This document shows positions 1 through 9,928 of a stretch of DNA of 45,691 nucleotides, in pieces. The notes under the pieces were generated by a model. It searched no databases, had not been told where the DNA came from, and saw only the letters and a program-made list of their open reading frames with translations. Each line of letters opens with the position of its first letter. The stretch's first letter is position 1. Position numbers and translations under genes: made by a program. The DNA comes from Thermoleophilia bacterium (GTDB lineage: Bacteria; Actinomycetota; Thermoleophilia; BMS3ABIN01), in NCBI GenBank assembly GCA_014859345.1, contig JACUUL010000010.1, positions 1 to 45,691 on the forward strand. Reading direction: 5' to 3'.

Positions 1-57
1 GAAGAGGCCCCGCCTGAATCCGCAACCGCTGAAAGCGAGAGCGAAGAGGCCGAATAA
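1..57 (+). CDS. C-terminal end of a protein, probably 30S ribosomal protein S1 (partial)
   Basis: The first 18 codons of the window read in frame to a TAA at 55-57. The peptide is almost entirely Glu, Ala, Ser and Pro. A Glu/Ala-rich acidic tail is common at the C-terminus of actinobacterial ribosomal protein S1, and rpsA often lies directly upstream of coaE in Actinobacteria, as here. No S1 domain is visible because the gene is cut by the window edge, so the identity rests on the tail composition and gene order only. A strong intrinsic terminator follows about 40 bases after the stop, so this gene ends its own transcript. Confidence 0.5.
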   Translation, partial: EEAPPESATAESESEEAE

Positions 58-98
58 TCAGGCATTAGGCGGTTTTTACATCCACCACCATAACTTTT

Positions 99-124
99 AA
101 AGCCCTGCCCCGCGGGGCTTTTTG
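99..124 (+). terminator. Rho-independent terminator after the S1-like gene
   Basis: A 7-bp stem (AAAGCCC at 99-105 with GGGCTTT at 115-121) encloses a GC-rich loop and runs into a T-rich tract. It lies between the TAA at 55-57 and the coaE promoter. Confidence 0.8.
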
Positions 125-171
125 TTTGAGACGAATCCTCCAGGTTCCGTCCCCGCGTTTCCACCCGCTGA

Positions 172-177
172 TATAAT
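172..177 (+). promoter_or_regulatory. -10 element TATAAT of coaE, leaderless-type
   Basis: A perfect TATAAT ends six bases before the GTG start of coaE at 184. Transcription would start at or next to the start codon, so the mRNA would be leaderless. No ribosome-binding site is present. No convincing -35 hexamer is seen 16-18 bases upstream. Confidence 0.6.
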
Positions 178-183
178 CAATAT

Positions 184-876
184 GTGGCAGGCATCAGAAA
201 AAAGTCCCCTGTCCGTATCGCGCTCACGGGAGGCATCGGCTCCGGAAAGTCGACGGCCCTGACAATGTTCGCGGCGCGCAAGGCGGCTGTGCTCAACTCA
301 GACAACGTCGTCCATAAACTGCTGCAGCGCCGGGATGTCCGGGACCGCGTGGCCGCGAGCCTGGGCATAGGCAGCCTGTCCGCCGGCGAGGAAGGCCGGA
401 CGGCGCTGGCTGATACCGTTTTTGCCGATGAGGCCAAGCTGGACAGGCTCGAAGCGATCATGTTCCCTCTCGTGCGGGAGGCGATGGAGTCATGGCTGCA
501 GTCCGAAGAGGTGCGAAGCGCGCCTTTGGCGGTGGTCGAACTGCCCATGCTGTTCGAGGCCGGAATGGAGGACATGTTCGATCACATCGTGCTGATCACG
601 GCCCCGGTGGAGACAAGGCAGTCAAGATATGCCGGGAGGGTCGCCCGCGATGATTTTCAGCGGCGCGCCGCTCACCAGCTATCCGAGGAGGAGAAACGGG
701 TCAGGTCAGGTTTCGTTTATGAGAACACAGGCTCTCCGGAGGAACTGGATGAGTTTGTGGCCGCCATGGTGGAAGCCGTGACCGGCGGCTTGACCCCGCC
801 CGGGGATGTTTCGGGAAAAGACGGCCTGGCTGATGCCGATGAACCCTCCGGACCACGACCCGGAGGCACGGCGTGA
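184..876 (+). CDS. coaE: Dephospho-CoA kinase
   Basis: This enzyme phosphorylates the 3'-OH of dephospho-CoA with ATP, the last step of coenzyme A synthesis, in the cytosol. The 230-aa product has the CoaE P-loop GGIGSGKS at residues 16-23, and the DNVVHKLL segment just after it fits the family's substrate side. The core family is about 195-205 aa. The last 30 or so residues are a Gly/Pro/Asp-rich tail with no visible domain. The GTG at 184 is chosen because it places the P-loop normally and sits six bases after a TATAAT; an ATG at 182 is in another frame. The stop overlaps the next gene by 4 bases (GTGA), suggesting translational coupling. Confidence 0.93.
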   Translation: MAGIRKKSPVRIALTGGIGSGKSTALTMFAARKAAVLNSDNVVHKLLQRRDVRDRVAASLGIGSLSAGEEGRTALADTVFADEAKLDRLEAIMFPLVREAMESWLQSEEVRSAPLAVVELPMLFEAGMEDMFDHIVLITAPVETRQSRYAGRVARDDFQRRAAHQLSEEEKRVRSGFVYENTGSPEELDEFVAAMVEAVTGGLTPPGDVSGKDGLADADEPSGPRPGGTA

Positions 877-1457
877 AGAAGTATATCCGTCCATTCATGG
901 CTGCGGCCACCGTGCTGGCTATAGCCGTGACTGTCCTGGTCGCTCTGCACCTGGCCATGCCGGGATGGTACGCCCGCTGGTGGTACCCGCTGGATTACGC
1001 CGAGTCGATATCCCGCTGCTCGAACGAAAACAGTCTGGATCCGGCCCTGGTTGCCGCGGTGATATATACGGAAAGTCAGTTCGACAGGCTGTCCACCTCG
1101 CCCGCGGGCGCTGTCGGCCTGATGCAGATCATGCCTGGCACGGGCAGGTGGATCGCTGAAGAACACGGCACAGTCATCCAGGGCGACGAGCTTCGGGATC
1201 CCGAAATAAACATCGCCTACGGCTGCTGGTATCTGCGCTATCTTTTGGACAGGTACAGAAATCCTTCGCTGGCCCTGGCCGCCTACAATGGCGGCATCGA
1301 GAACGTGGACAGCTGGATGGCCGAGGCCGGCGGCGGCCGCGAGTTTGACTACACGAAGGACATTCCGTTTAAAGAAACAAGAGACTACGTATCCCGCGTC
1401 GAAACGGCGGTTCACATTTACGAGCGCGCCTATCCGGCGGAGCTGGGAACGGAATGA
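873..1457 (+). CDS. Membrane-anchored lytic transglycosylase, SLT domain
   Basis: The predicted role is non-hydrolytic cleavage of peptidoglycan MurNAc-GlcNAc links outside the membrane. The 194-aa protein has a signal-anchor helix at about residues 8-29 and then a compact SLT (soluble lytic transglycosylase) domain. Visible family marks are the catalytic Glu67 in YTESQFD, GLMQIMP at 82-88 and the AAYNGG motif near 137. The GTG start lies inside the coaE stop region (4-base overlap), and uvrB follows after 12 bases, so the three genes look like one transcript. There is no functional link between this enzyme and its neighbours that I can name; it is probably a conserved order of convenience. 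Family assignment is firm, exact substrate unknown. Confidence 0.88.
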   Translation: MKKYIRPFMAAATVLAIAVTVLVALHLAMPGWYARWWYPLDYAESISRCSNENSLDPALVAAVIYTESQFDRLSTSPAGAVGLMQIMPGTGRWIAEEHGTVIQGDELRDPEINIAYGCWYLRYLLDRYRNPSLALAAYNGGIENVDSWMAEAGGGREFDYTKDIPFKETRDYVSRVETAVHIYERAYPAELGTE

Positions 1458-1469
1458 TAAAAGGGCAAA

Positions 1470-3461
1470 ATGCCCCAGACTTTCAACATTAACTCCACAT
1501 ATGAGCCCACCGGCGACCAGCCTCAGGCGATCGAATCACTGCTGGAAGGACTGGCGCGCGGAGACCGCTTTCAGACGCTGCTGGGCGTGACCGGCTCAGG
1601 CAAAACCTACACCATGGCCAACGTCATCGCCCGCACCGGCAAGCCGGCCCTGGTGATGGCCCACAACAAGACGCTGGCGGCTCAGCTCTGCAACGAGTTC
1701 AAGGAGTTCCTGCCCGACAGCGCCGTCGAGTACTTCGTCAGCTATTATGATTACTACCAGCCCGAGGCCTACCTGCCGGCCACCGACACCTATATCGAGA
1801 AGGACACCGCCATAAATGAGGAGATCGACCGGCTGCGCCATGCCGCCACCAGCGCCCTCCTCTCCCGGCGGGATGTTGTTATCGTGGCCAGCGTCTCCTG
1901 TATCTACGGCCTGGGGTCGCCCCGGGAATACCTCGAGAAGATGGTAATGCTCAGAACCGGAGATGAGCCTGGCCTGGAAAAGGTGATACGGCGGCTGGTG
2001 GACATCCAGTACACCCGCAGCGATTACGACTTCGCCCGCGGCCAGTTCCGGCTCAGGGGCGATGTCCTCGAAGTGCATGCCGCGTACGAGGACACGATAA
2101 TCCGTGTCGAGTTCTTCGGCGACGCGGTGGAGCGCATCGTCCGCCTGGAACCGCTTTCAGGGGAGATCCTGGAGGAGATCGACCGCATCGACATCTATCC
2201 CGCCACCCATTTCGTCACTACGCCGGAGGCGATCGAACGGGCGCTCGTGGAGATAGCGGGCGAGCTGGACCAACGGGTGTCCGAACTCAGGTCCCAGGGC
2301 AAGGAGCTGGAGGCCCACCGCCTGACGATGCGCACCCGTTTCGACATGGAGATGCTCAGGGAGACCGGCTACTGCGCCGGCGTGGAGAACTATTCCCGCA
2401 TCCTTGACGGGCGCGCCGCGGGCGAGCCGCCCCATACCCTGCTGGACTTCTTCCCCGACGACTTCATCTGCTTTATCGACGAGTCCCACAACACCGTGCC
2501 CCAGATCGGCGGCATGTACAATGGCGACCGGGCCCGCAAACAGACCCTGGTCAATTACGGCTTCCGGCTGCCGTCGGCTCTGGACAACCGCCCCCTCCGT
2601 TACGAGGAGTTCCTGGGACGGGTGCCCCAGATCATATTCGTCAGCGCCACGCCCGGACCGTGGGAACTGGGGCACAGCTCGCAGGTGGTGGAACAGCTGA
2701 TCCGGCCCACCGGCCTAGTCGATCCCGAGGTCGAGGTGCGGCCCACCGAGCATCAGGTCGATGACCTCATGAACGAGGTGCGGCGCAGAGCGGAAGCCGG
2801 CGAGCGGGTTCTGGTGACCACGCTCACCAAGAAGATGGCTGAGGACCTGACCGAGTATCTGCTGGAATCGGGATTCAGGGTCCGCTACCTGCACTCAGAC
2901 ATCGACACTATCGAGCGCATTCACATCATCCGCGACCTGAGGCTGGGGGAGTTCGACGTGCTGGTGGGCGTCAACCTCCTGCGAGAGGGGCTGGACCTGC
3001 CTGAGGTGAGCCTGGTGTCCATCCTGGACGCCGACAAGGAGGGCTTTCTCCGCGGCGAGACAGCGCTCATCCAGACCATAGGCCGGGCCGCCCGCAATTT
3101 AAGCGGGCTGGTGATCATGTACGCCGACAAGATGACGGGAGCCATGGAGCGGGCCATCGGGGAGACCAACCGCCGCCGGGACGCCCAGCTCGCTTACAAC
3201 CGCGAGCACGGCATCAAGCCCAGGACCATCGTCAAGGGCGTTTCCGACATGAGCGCCATGCTGGGCGAGCCGCACGTCCCCTATAAGGCCAAAAGGGTCC
3301 GCTACGCCGCCAGGAAGATGACAGCCAAAGAGATAGACGAAGCCATCGCGGCGCTGGAGGAAGAGATGTTCGCCGCGGCTGAGGAGCTCAAGTTCGAGTA
3401 CGCCGCCAAGCTGAGGGATCAGATCAGGGGACTGGCCGGGCAGAAGCGGAAGACCGGTTAG
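1470..3461 (+). CDS. uvrB: UvrABC excinuclease subunit B
   Basis: UvrB is the damage-verifying helicase-like subunit of nucleotide excision repair; it is loaded by UvrA and recruits UvrC. The 663-aa protein is full length. It shows the Walker A motif GVTGSGKT at 39-46, the Tyr-rich beta-hairpin around residues 91-103 ([12 protein letters not shown]) that inserts into DNA, the DESH Walker B box at 337-340, helicase motifs V/VI ([13 protein letters not shown] and QTIGRAARN) and a C-terminal UVR motif that contacts UvrC or UvrA. The ATG at 1470 gives the standard N-terminus. uvrA follows on the same strand 102 bases later, the common bacterial arrangement. No clear LexA-type palindrome was seen upstream. 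Confidence 0.97.
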   Translation: MPQTFNINSTYEPTGDQPQAIESLLEGLARGDRFQTLLGVTGSGKTYTMANVIARTGKPALVMAHNKTLAAQLCNEFKEFLPDSAVEYFVSYYDYYQPEAYLPATDTYIEKDTAINEEIDRLRHAATSALLSRRDVVIVASVSCIYGLGSPREYLEKMVMLRTGDEPGLEKVIRRLVDIQYTRSDYDFARGQFRLRGDVLEVHAAYEDTIIRVEFFGDAVERIVRLEPLSGEILEEIDRIDIYPATHFVTTPEAIERALVEIAGELDQRVSELRSQGKELEAHRLTMRTRFDMEMLRETGYCAGVENYSRILDGRAAGEPPHTLLDFFPDDFICFIDESHNTVPQIGGMYNGDRARKQTLVNYGFRLPSALDNRPLRYEEFLGRVPQIIFVSATPGPWELGHSSQVVEQLIRPTGLVDPEVEVRPTEHQVDDLMNEVRRRAEAGERVLVTTLTKKMAEDLTEYLLESGFRVRYLHSDIDTIERIHIIRDLRLGEFDVLVGVNLLREGLDLPEVSLVSILDADKEGFLRGETALIQTIGRAARNLSGLVIMYADKMTGAMERAIGETNRRRDAQLAYNREHGIKPRTIVKGVSDMSAMLGEPHVPYKAKRVRYAARKMTAKEIDEAIAALEEEMFAAAEELKFEYAAKLRDQIRGLAGQKRKTG

Positions 3462-3547
3462 CGGCGCCGCCCGGCGGGGCCGATAATCACTGATCTGTTT
3501 TTACGAGGTGGTCCCGGGGTTCCGGCCCCAAAAGGCTCCCAATCATT

Positions 3548-3553
3548 TACAAT
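3548..3553 (+). promoter_or_regulatory. Possible -10 element TACAAT before uvrA
   Basis: In the 102-base uvrB-uvrA gap, TACAAT lies ten bases before the uvrA ATG. No ribosome-binding site is visible before that ATG, so a very short leader is plausible. A -35 box is not recognisable, so uvrA may equally be read through from uvrB. Confidence 0.35.
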
Positions 3554-3563
3554 CTGTAATGGT

Positions 3564-6404
3564 ATGTCTGATTCCATAAAGATCCGCGGCGCCCGCGAGC
3601 ACAACTTGAAGAACGTTTCGCTGGAGCTCCCCCGCGACAAAATGATAGTCATAACCGGGCTATCCGGCTCGGGCAAGAGCTCGCTGGCCTTCGACACCAT
3701 CTATGCCGAGGGACAGCGGCGCTACGTGGAGTCGCTCTCTGCCTACGCCCGCCAGTTCCTGGGCCAGATGCAGAAGCCGGACGTCGACAGCATAGAGGGC
3801 CTGTCGCCGGCCATCTCCATCGACCAGAAGGCCATCAGCAAGAACCCGCGCTCCACCGTGGGCACCGTAACCGAGATCTACGACTACCTGCGGCTGCTTT
3901 TCGCGCGCATCGGCCGGCCCCACTGCCCCGACTGCGGCCGGCTCATCGCCGCCCAGTCCCAGGAGCAGATCATCGACCAGATCCTGGACATGCCTTCCGG
4001 CACCCGCTTCATGGTAAACGCTCCCCTCATCCGCGGCCGCAAGGGGGAGTACCGCGAGCTCCTGGACGGCATCCGCCGCGACGGCTTCACCCGTGTCAAG
4101 ATCGACGGAGAGACCCGCCACATAGACGAAGACATCAGCCTGGACAAGAAGAGGAAACACGATATCGAGGTGGTGGTGGACCGGCTCATCATCAAGGAAG
4201 ACCTCCGCCGCCGCCTGGCCGATTCGGTGGAGACCGCCGCCGCCCTTTCCGGCGGCCTCATAATCATAGAGACCGGGGACGGCCAGGTGACTACTTACAG
4301 CGAACGCTTCGCCTGCCCGGACTGCGGCGTCAGTCTGGCCGAGCTGGCTCCGCGGATCTTCTCCTTCAACAGCCCTTACGGCGCCTGCGAGCACTGCACC
4401 GGCCTGGGCTTTCAGGAGGAGATCGATATCGACCTGCTCATACCGGACAAGAGTAAAACCCTGAGGCAGGCAGGAATCCTGTCCTGGAGCTCCGGCTTCC
4501 GGCACGTCCTCAAACGCCTCGCCCGGTTCTACGGCATCAGCCTCGATACCCCTTTCAACAAGCTTTCCAGGCAGGACCGGGATCTGATGCTCAACGGCAG
4601 CGATTCGCAATACCACGACAAGCGGCAGGGGCGCAGGCCCACCAGATACTGGACAGTCGAGGGCATCATCCCCAACCTCGAACGTCGCTACCTCGAAACC
4701 GAATCACCCCACATGCGCGAGCGCATAGGCCAGATGATGGCCATGCACCCGTGTCCGGTCTGCCACGGCGCCCGGCTCAAGGCCGAGAGCCTGGCGGTCA
4801 CCGTGGGCGGGATGAACATCTACGAGTTCACGCAAATGGCGGTAAGGAGCGCGGCAGATTTTCTGTCATCCCTCGAACTCAGCGAAACCGAGCATCTGAT
4901 CGGGGAGCGAATCATCAAGGAGATCCGGGAACGGCTTGAATTCCTCGACAATGTGGGAGTTGGCTACCTGACCCTCGACCGGACCGCTGGCACCCTCTCC
5001 GGCGGCGAGGGCCAGCGCATCCGCCTGGCAACGCAGATAGGTTCCAGCCTGGTGGGCGTGCTTTACATCCTGGACGAGCCCAGCATAGGCCTGCACCACC
5101 GCGACAACCGGAAGCTGCTGGACACCCTGCACCGCCTGCGGGACCTGGGAAACACCGTGATCGTCGTTGAGCACGATCAGGAGACCATGCTTTCGGCCGA
5201 CCATCTGGTGGACATGGGGCCTGGGGCCGGAGAGAGTGGAGGCGAGGTGATCGCACAGGGACCGGTGGCCGAAGTACTGAGGGAGCCCGCCAGCGTCACC
5301 GCCGCCTATCTGAAAGGCGAGAGGAAGATAGCCGTTCCCGAGCGCCGCGCCGCCGAAAACGGGCGCGTCACCATCCGCGGGGCCCGCGAGCACAACCTCA
5401 AGAACATAGACGTGGAAATCCCCCTGGGGAAATTCGTCTGCGTCACCGGCGTGTCGGGGTCCGGCAAATCGTCTCTTGTCAACGATATCCTCTACCGCTC
5501 CCTGGCCTCCCAAGTGCACCGCGCCAAGAAGCCGCCCGGCGACCACGATGACATCGAAGGCGCCGAGCTGCTGGACAAGGTGATTAACATCGATCAGTCG
5601 CCGATAGGCCGGACGCCCCGCTCCAATCCGGCTACCTACGCCGGCGTCTTCGACCACATCCGCCAGCTGTTCGCGCAAACGCCGGAAGCAAAAGTGAGAG
5701 GGTACAAGCCCGGCCGTTTCAGCTTTAACGTCCGGGGCGGCCGCTGCGAGGCCTGCCGCGGCGAGGGCACCATCAAGATCGAGATGCATTTCCTGCCCGA
5801 TATCTACGTGCCCTGCGAGGTCTGCAAGGGGCGGCGCTACAACCGGGAGACCCTGGAAGTCCGCTTCAAGGGCAGGAACATCGCCGACGTGCTGGATATG
5901 AGCGCCGCGTCCGCGCATGAGTTCTTTCAGAACATCCCCAAGATAGCCCGCCGCCTGAAGACCATGGAAGACGTGGGACTGGGCTACATCCGCCTGGGCC
6001 AACCCGCCACCCAGCTCTCGGGCGGCGAGGCCCAGCGGGTCAAGCTTTCCTCGGAGCTTAACAAGGTGGCCACCGGCCGCACCCTGTATATCCTCGACGA
6101 GCCCACCACCGGCCTGCACTTCGCGGACATCGAGCGGTTGCTGGAGGTGCTGCAGCGTCTGGTGGGCTCCGGAAACACTGTGGTCGTCATCGAGCACAAC
6201 CTGGACGTGGTCAAGTGCGCAGACCACATCATCGATCTGGGTCCGGAAGGGGGAGACGAAGGCGGTTACCTGATTGCTGCCGGAGCCCCGGAAAGTATTG
6301 CCCGCGACCGCCGCTCCTACACCGGCCAGGCGTTGAAACCGTTGCTAAAAAAGGCTCCCGGAACCGGCAAAACGCGCGGCCGCGGACGCGCCGCGGTCAA
6401 ATAA
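3564..6404 (+). CDS. uvrA: UvrABC excinuclease subunit A
   Basis: UvrA is the dimeric ABC-type ATPase that finds bulky DNA lesions and loads UvrB. The 946-aa protein has the complete double-ABC architecture: first Walker A GLSGSGKS at 32-39, first zinc module (CPDC pairs near residues 118 and 252), UvrB-binding region, ABC signature LSGGE at 478-482, second Walker A GVSGSGKS from 629, the large CEAC/CEVC zinc finger near 730-760, and a second LSGGE at 818-822. Each half ends with an ILDEP Walker B box. The C-terminal 20 residues are Lys/Arg/Gly-rich. Nothing is truncated. The downstream gene is convergent. Confidence 0.97.
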   Translation: MSDSIKIRGAREHNLKNVSLELPRDKMIVITGLSGSGKSSLAFDTIYAEGQRRYVESLSAYARQFLGQMQKPDVDSIEGLSPAISIDQKAISKNPRSTVGTVTEIYDYLRLLFARIGRPHCPDCGRLIAAQSQEQIIDQILDMPSGTRFMVNAPLIRGRKGEYRELLDGIRRDGFTRVKIDGETRHIDEDISLDKKRKHDIEVVVDRLIIKEDLRRRLADSVETAAALSGGLIIIETGDGQVTTYSERFACPDCGVSLAELAPRIFSFNSPYGACEHCTGLGFQEEIDIDLLIPDKSKTLRQAGILSWSSGFRHVLKRLARFYGISLDTPFNKLSRQDRDLMLNGSDSQYHDKRQGRRPTRYWTVEGIIPNLERRYLETESPHMRERIGQMMAMHPCPVCHGARLKAESLAVTVGGMNIYEFTQMAVRSAADFLSSLELSETEHLIGERIIKEIRERLEFLDNVGVGYLTLDRTAGTLSGGEGQRIRLATQIGSSLVGVLYILDEPSIGLHHRDNRKLLDTLHRLRDLGNTVIVVEHDQETMLSADHLVDMGPGAGESGGEVIAQGPVAEVLREPASVTAAYLKGERKIAVPERRAAENGRVTIRGAREHNLKNIDVEIPLGKFVCVTGVSGSGKSSLVNDILYRSLASQVHRAKKPPGDHDDIEGAELLDKVINIDQSPIGRTPRSNPATYAGVFDHIRQLFAQTPEAKVRGYKPGRFSFNVRGGRCEACRGEGTIKIEMHFLPDIYVPCEVCKGRRYNRETLEVRFKGRNIADVLDMSAASAHEFFQNIPKIARRLKTMEDVGLGYIRLGQPATQLSGGEAQRVKLSSELNKVATGRTLYILDEPTTGLHFADIERLLEVLQRLVGSGNTVVVIEHNLDVVKCADHIIDLGPEGGDEGGYLIAAGAPESIARDRRSYTGQALKPLLKKAPGTGKTRGRGRAAVK

Positions 6405-6420
6405 TTGGCCCGGGCGCCCC

Positions 6421-6436
6421 GCCCGCGGACGCGGGC
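6421..6436. terminator. GC-rich hairpin between convergent uvrA and the DUF916-like gene
   Basis: GCCCGCG (6421-6427), a GA loop and CGCGGGC (6430-6436) form a perfect 7-bp inverted repeat in the 61-base gap between two convergent genes. There is no T tract on either side, so intrinsic termination is uncertain. Confidence 0.4.
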
Positions 6437-6465
6437 GACACGAACAGGCAGAAATGAATCCTTCC

Positions 6466-7929
6466 TCAGGAGAGCCAGTCGAGCATATCGTCGATCATTC
6501 CTATCTCCGACCACCAGCCGATGCGCCGGGACGCCTGGCGGGCTTCTTTCAGCTGCCCTTGGGCTCCGGCGGCATCACCCTGAACGTACAGGGATCTGGC
6601 CATGTCCAGCTGCTCCTGGATCAGCTGCCGGATGATGCCGACAGTCTCGGGATCCTCGAGATCGACCAGTCGGGCATCCTCCATCGAGGGAAACAGTTCC
6701 GTCATGGGAACCAGGTTTCGCGGGCGGGCCGCGGTTTTTTCCCTGACAGGCGCCCGAACGGCCGGCTCCCGGTAAGGACCCGCTTTCACGCTTTTTTCGC
6801 CGGCCGGCGGCGCTTCAGCGCTTACCCGCCTCCCGGTCGCCCCGCGGCCGCGCCGCCGGACGATTATCAGAAGGATGAGGGCCGCGAGCAGCAGCAAGGC
6901 AGCGATAAACAGCAGCAGCTGCCAGGGCACCAGCCAGAACGTCTGCGAGACGGCCAGCTCGGCCGGCTCCTCCGACCCGTATCCCATCTCCGCCCAGACC
7001 GTGTAACGCCCGAACGAAAGGAGCCCCGGATTCCAGTTGACCACGGTCCGGCGGGAAGCATCCGGCAGGACTACCCATTCCTCGACGAAAATTTCTGCCA
7101 CCGTGCGGCCCAATAGATCAGTGATCTCGACCCGGCCCGAAGGGCTCAGATCGACATCGCCCGTATTATTGAACACCAGGCCGACCGCTACTGGACCGGA
7201 AGCCGCCAGGCGGGTAACCTCCGGAGCATCGAGCGTGCCGTCCTCGACAGCCGGTCCGGATACCCTGAAAAGGAGCAGGGAGTCCCGCCGTCCGGGAACA
7301 GCCTGCCGCCCGTCTTCTTCACCCGTGGTTTCGACATCGGCGGTGGCGACAAGCGAAGCGTAATGGCCCCCGGGGCGGCTTCCTTCCGGCACTGATATGC
7401 TTGCCTGCATCGTGAGGGTCTCACCGTGCCGCAGAACTATATCGTCGATCTCCGGGGTAACCCAGCTGCGCGCCCCCCGGTCCGCGTCCTCATCCCCCAG
7501 AAATACGAAGGCCTGCGCCGGATCGTCCGACCCCTCGAAATCCTCCACGTGAAATTCGAGGTCCAGAGTCTGGCCTGTGCGATTGACGAGCGTCACCTCC
7601 ACCGCGATTTCATCGCCGGGGTCCACGCTCAGCTCAAATTTGGTGGGGGTAAGCTCGAATTCACCGGTTTCCGGCTCATCTCCGGCTGTCACTTCATATG
7701 CCGGAGCCGAAGCAGCCAGCACCATGATCAGGACCGCCGCCGCCATGGCCAGCGCCAGCAGGCACGCCGCGACCTTAAGGCGCGCCGGGCCGGCAGCGGC
7801 CCATAATCGATGCTGGCTGCGGGTTTCCGGGGACGGTGGAATCCGGGTAGTTTTCAAAAATTGTCTGTCCAGGCTTCCCCCTTTTACGGCCGGAGCCGGT
7901 TTTTCCTGCCGGATAATAGCGATAGCCAC
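6466..7929 (-). CDS. DUF916-like membrane-anchored surface protein
   Basis: The protein (487 aa from the GTG at 7929) has an N-terminal hydrophobic segment (LLALAMAAAVLIMVLAA), an extracytoplasmic part of about 270 residues and a second membrane helix (LLLFIAALLLLAALILLIIV) followed by a basic, Pro/Ala-rich cytoplasmic tail of about 130 residues. The first half of the ectodomain matches the DUF916/WxL-interacting style: a PGDEIAVEVTLVNRTG strand pair, the SWVTPEI segment and VPEGSRPGGHYASLV. These domains are Ig-like folds linked to cell-surface carbohydrate or peptidoglycan binding. The start at 7929 has an AGAGGG site seven bases upstream; a longer GTG start at 7956 is possible. The tail (QEQLDMARSLYVQGD) looks helical. 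Function is not known. Confidence 0.7.
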   Translation of the reverse strand: MAIAIIRQEKPAPAVKGGSLDRQFLKTTRIPPSPETRSQHRLWAAAGPARLKVAACLLALAMAAAVLIMVLAASAPAYEVTAGDEPETGEFELTPTKFELSVDPGDEIAVEVTLVNRTGQTLDLEFHVEDFEGSDDPAQAFVFLGDEDADRGARSWVTPEIDDIVLRHGETLTMQASISVPEGSRPGGHYASLVATADVETTGEEDGRQAVPGRRDSLLLFRVSGPAVEDGTLDAPEVTRLAASGPVAVGLVFNNTGDVDLSPSGRVEITDLLGRTVAEIFVEEWVVLPDASRRTVVNWNPGLLSFGRYTVWAEMGYGSEEPAELAVSQTFWLVPWQLLLFIAALLLLAALILLIIVRRRGRGATGRRVSAEAPPAGEKSVKAGPYREPAVRAPVREKTAARPRNLVPMTELFPSMEDARLVDLEDPETVGIIRQLIQEQLDMARSLYVQGDAAGAQGQLKEARQASRRIGWWSEIGMIDDMLDWLS

Positions 7930-7990
7930 GCGGCATTCCCTCTTTCCGCCCGTCACCCGGCCCCGGCAAATTGTGATATGTTTTGATTAT

Positions 7991-8818
7991 ATGTATCCTG
8001 AGCTCTTTTCCATAGGCCCTTTTACCATCCATTCGTTTGGACTGATGATGGCGCTGGGATTCGTGGCGGCGGGGGTTGTGTCGTATTTCGAGTTCAAGCG
8101 AAAAGGCATGAACCCGGAGTATGTCTATTGGCTGACGCTGGCTGCGGCTGTCGGCGGGCTTCTGGGCAGCAAGATCCACTACCTTCTGCTTAATCTCGAC
8201 AGGGTCGGTGACGATCCGCTGGCTATGACGTTCAGCGGCGCCGGGCTGGTATGGTACGGCGGGTTTATCGTTGGCGCCCTGGCGGCTATGGCAGTGGCCA
8301 GGCTGTTCCGCATATCCATCATCAAGGTGCTGGATGCGGGGGCGCCCGCGGCGGCGATCGGCTATGCCTTCGGCCGCATGGGCTGCTTCCTGAACGGTGA
8401 TGACTACGGGATTCCGTCCGCCCTGCCGTGGGCCATGGGCTTCCCCCAGGGATCCCCGCCAACGCCCCCGGGGGTCGAGGTGCAGCCGACCCAGCTGTAC
8501 GAATCGTTCGCGGCGCTGGCTATTTTCGGCATTCTTCTTTATCTGCGGCCCCGGCTCAAAAGCAACGGGGCCATGATCAGCGCCTTCCTGGTGATGGCCG
8601 GCATCGAGCGTTTCCTGGTAGAGTTCGTCCGGTTTGAGCGGGATGGGCAGCTGCAGCAGCAGTACCTGGGCTTGGCTACGGCCATTCTGGCCGGGATAGC
8701 CCTGTTCTTCATCCAGAAGCGGGCGCGGTCCGCACAGGTTGAGGCTGCCGCGAAGCCGCGGCGCGCCTTCCCCAAAAAGGGTCCCTCCTCCCTGAAAAAA
8801 CGGAAAAGCCCAGGTTGA
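7991..8818 (+). CDS. lgt: Prolipoprotein diacylglyceryl transferase
   Basis: Lgt moves the diacylglyceryl group from phosphatidylglycerol to the lipobox Cys of prolipoproteins in the inner membrane. The 275-aa protein has about seven membrane helices, the N-terminal HSFG motif at 14-17 and the Lgt signature GRMGCFLNGD at 128-137. The C-terminus is Lys/Arg-rich. The frame stays open far upstream, but ATG 7991 gives the family N-terminus (YPELFSIGPFTIHSFG), and upstream codons overlap the divergent gene. No Shine-Dalgarno site is visible before it. Divergent from the DUF916-like gene with a gap of about 60 bases. Confidence 0.93.
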   Translation: MYPELFSIGPFTIHSFGLMMALGFVAAGVVSYFEFKRKGMNPEYVYWLTLAAAVGGLLGSKIHYLLLNLDRVGDDPLAMTFSGAGLVWYGGFIVGALAAMAVARLFRISIIKVLDAGAPAAAIGYAFGRMGCFLNGDDYGIPSALPWAMGFPQGSPPTPPGVEVQPTQLYESFAALAIFGILLYLRPRLKSNGAMISAFLVMAGIERFLVEFVRFERDGQLQQQYLGLATAILAGIALFFIQKRARSAQVEAAAKPRRAFPKKGPSSLKKRKSPG

Positions 8819-8962
8819 TAGTTTGTACCCCCCGTGCTATCATGAATTGTTCACTATTGAATATCCGCACCGATCCAGGTCTCTTGAATCCATGCGATAT
8901 TTCTTCCATAGATTTAATGCTGCTTAATACTGCGCGACTGACTCTGCCAGCGCCGCGTCCGC

Positions 8963-8968
8963 TAAACT
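8963..8968 (+). promoter_or_regulatory. Possible -10 TAAACT of ccdA, leaderless-type
   Basis: TAAACT lies seven bases before the ATG at 8976, with a partial -35-like CTGACT at 8938-8943. There is no ribosome-binding site. The rest of the 157-base gap after lgt (8819-8975) shows nothing recognisable. Confidence 0.4.
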
Positions 8969-8975
8969 AAACGCC

Positions 8976-9740
8976 ATGGAACAGATCACCGAAGTCTCTC
9001 TTATTGCCTTTTTCTGGGCCTTTCTGGCCGGTCTGGCTTCGTTTCTTTCCCCTTGCGTGCTGCCCCTGCTTCCCGGATACCTGTCATATGTTTCCGGTGT
9101 GGGAGTCGATGAACTGGGCACCCAGACGCGCAAGGTAGCGCTGGCCAGCACTGCCTTTGTCGTTGGATTCGTGACCCTGTTCAGCGTGCAGGGGGCCGCT
9201 CTGGGACTGGCGGGCAGCAGCATCGGCGACTTCCTGTCTTTCTGGTTGAGCGACACCGGACAGGGAAGGCGGATTCTGGAACTGATTGCCGGCGTCGTGT
9301 TCATCGCGTTCGGCATCCTTGCCATGGGCCTGATCAATCCCGCTTTTTTCCAGAGGGAGAGGCGGATGCGGCTCCTCAGAAAGCCGGCGAGCCTGGTGGG
9401 GGTGGTGCTGGCGGGCATGCTTTTCTCGATAGGCATCGGCCCGTGCACCGGTCCGCTGCTCGGATCGATCTATACGCTGGCCATCGGCACCCAGGATCCG
9501 GGCGCCGGCGCCAGCCTGCTGTTCGTCTATGCCATGGGGATGGGGGTGCCCTTTGTGGCTTCCGGTTTCCTGTTCACCAGGATGATCGGCACCTATTCCG
9601 TCATCAAGCGGCATTTTCGCGTCATCAAGATAGCTTCCGGGATAATACTGATCGCTTTCGGCTTCCTGCTGCTTTCCGGTCAGATCAATAATCTGAGCAA
9701 CTGGCTGCAGTGGTTGCCGTCACTGACGCAGTATTCATAG
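8976..9740 (+). CDS. ccdA: CcdA/DsbD-type transmembrane thiol-disulfide transporter
   Basis: CcdA-type proteins carry reducing equivalents from cytosolic thioredoxin across the membrane to extracytoplasmic thioredoxin-like proteins. The 254-aa product has six hydrophobic segments. The two redox cysteines are in the expected places: SPCVLPLLPGY (Cys27) and GPCTGPLLGS (Cys157), the paired helix-breaking Pro-Cys motifs of the DsbD beta domain. It lacks the periplasmic alpha and gamma domains of full DsbD. The TlpA-like thioredoxin 188 bases downstream is the likely partner, supporting a role in cytochrome c maturation or general disulfide reduction. Confidence 0.92.
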   Translation: MEQITEVSLIAFFWAFLAGLASFLSPCVLPLLPGYLSYVSGVGVDELGTQTRKVALASTAFVVGFVTLFSVQGAALGLAGSSIGDFLSFWLSDTGQGRRILELIAGVVFIAFGILAMGLINPAFFQRERRMRLLRKPASLVGVVLAGMLFSIGIGPCTGPLLGSIYTLAIGTQDPGAGASLLFVYAMGMGVPFVASGFLFTRMIGTYSVIKRHFRVIKIASGIILIAFGFLLLSGQINNLSNWLQWLPSLTQYS

Positions 9741-9847
9741 ACGCAGCAAACAAAGCTAACATAATTGGCTTTGCCTGGGTTAACTGATAACGTGTTAAAA
9801 ATTATAAAGTGCGAGTTAAGAGGTTCGGCAGGAGGGCGGTGGTCCGG

Positions 9848-9853
9848 TATAAT
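9848..9853 (+). promoter_or_regulatory. -10 element TATAAT upstream of the TlpA-like gene
   Basis: A perfect TATAAT sits in the AT-rich 188-base gap after ccdA. The only -35 candidate is a poor TTCGGC at 9824-9829. If used, the leader to the ATG at 9929 is about 70 bases and the TlpA-TPR pair is transcribed separately from ccdA. Confidence 0.45.
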
Positions 9854-9928
9854 TAACGGGACGGTTCTCAAGCTGAATTCTGCGCGAGTAATTCTTGGTG
9901 AGACTCTGAGAAGCCCTGTGCTGCCAGC

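Noticed and set aside
4866-6227. 453-codon antisense frame inside uvrA, with similar ones in uvrB and the MMPL gene
   Set aside because: The sense frames encode complete conserved proteins and the antisense products have no recognisable motif.
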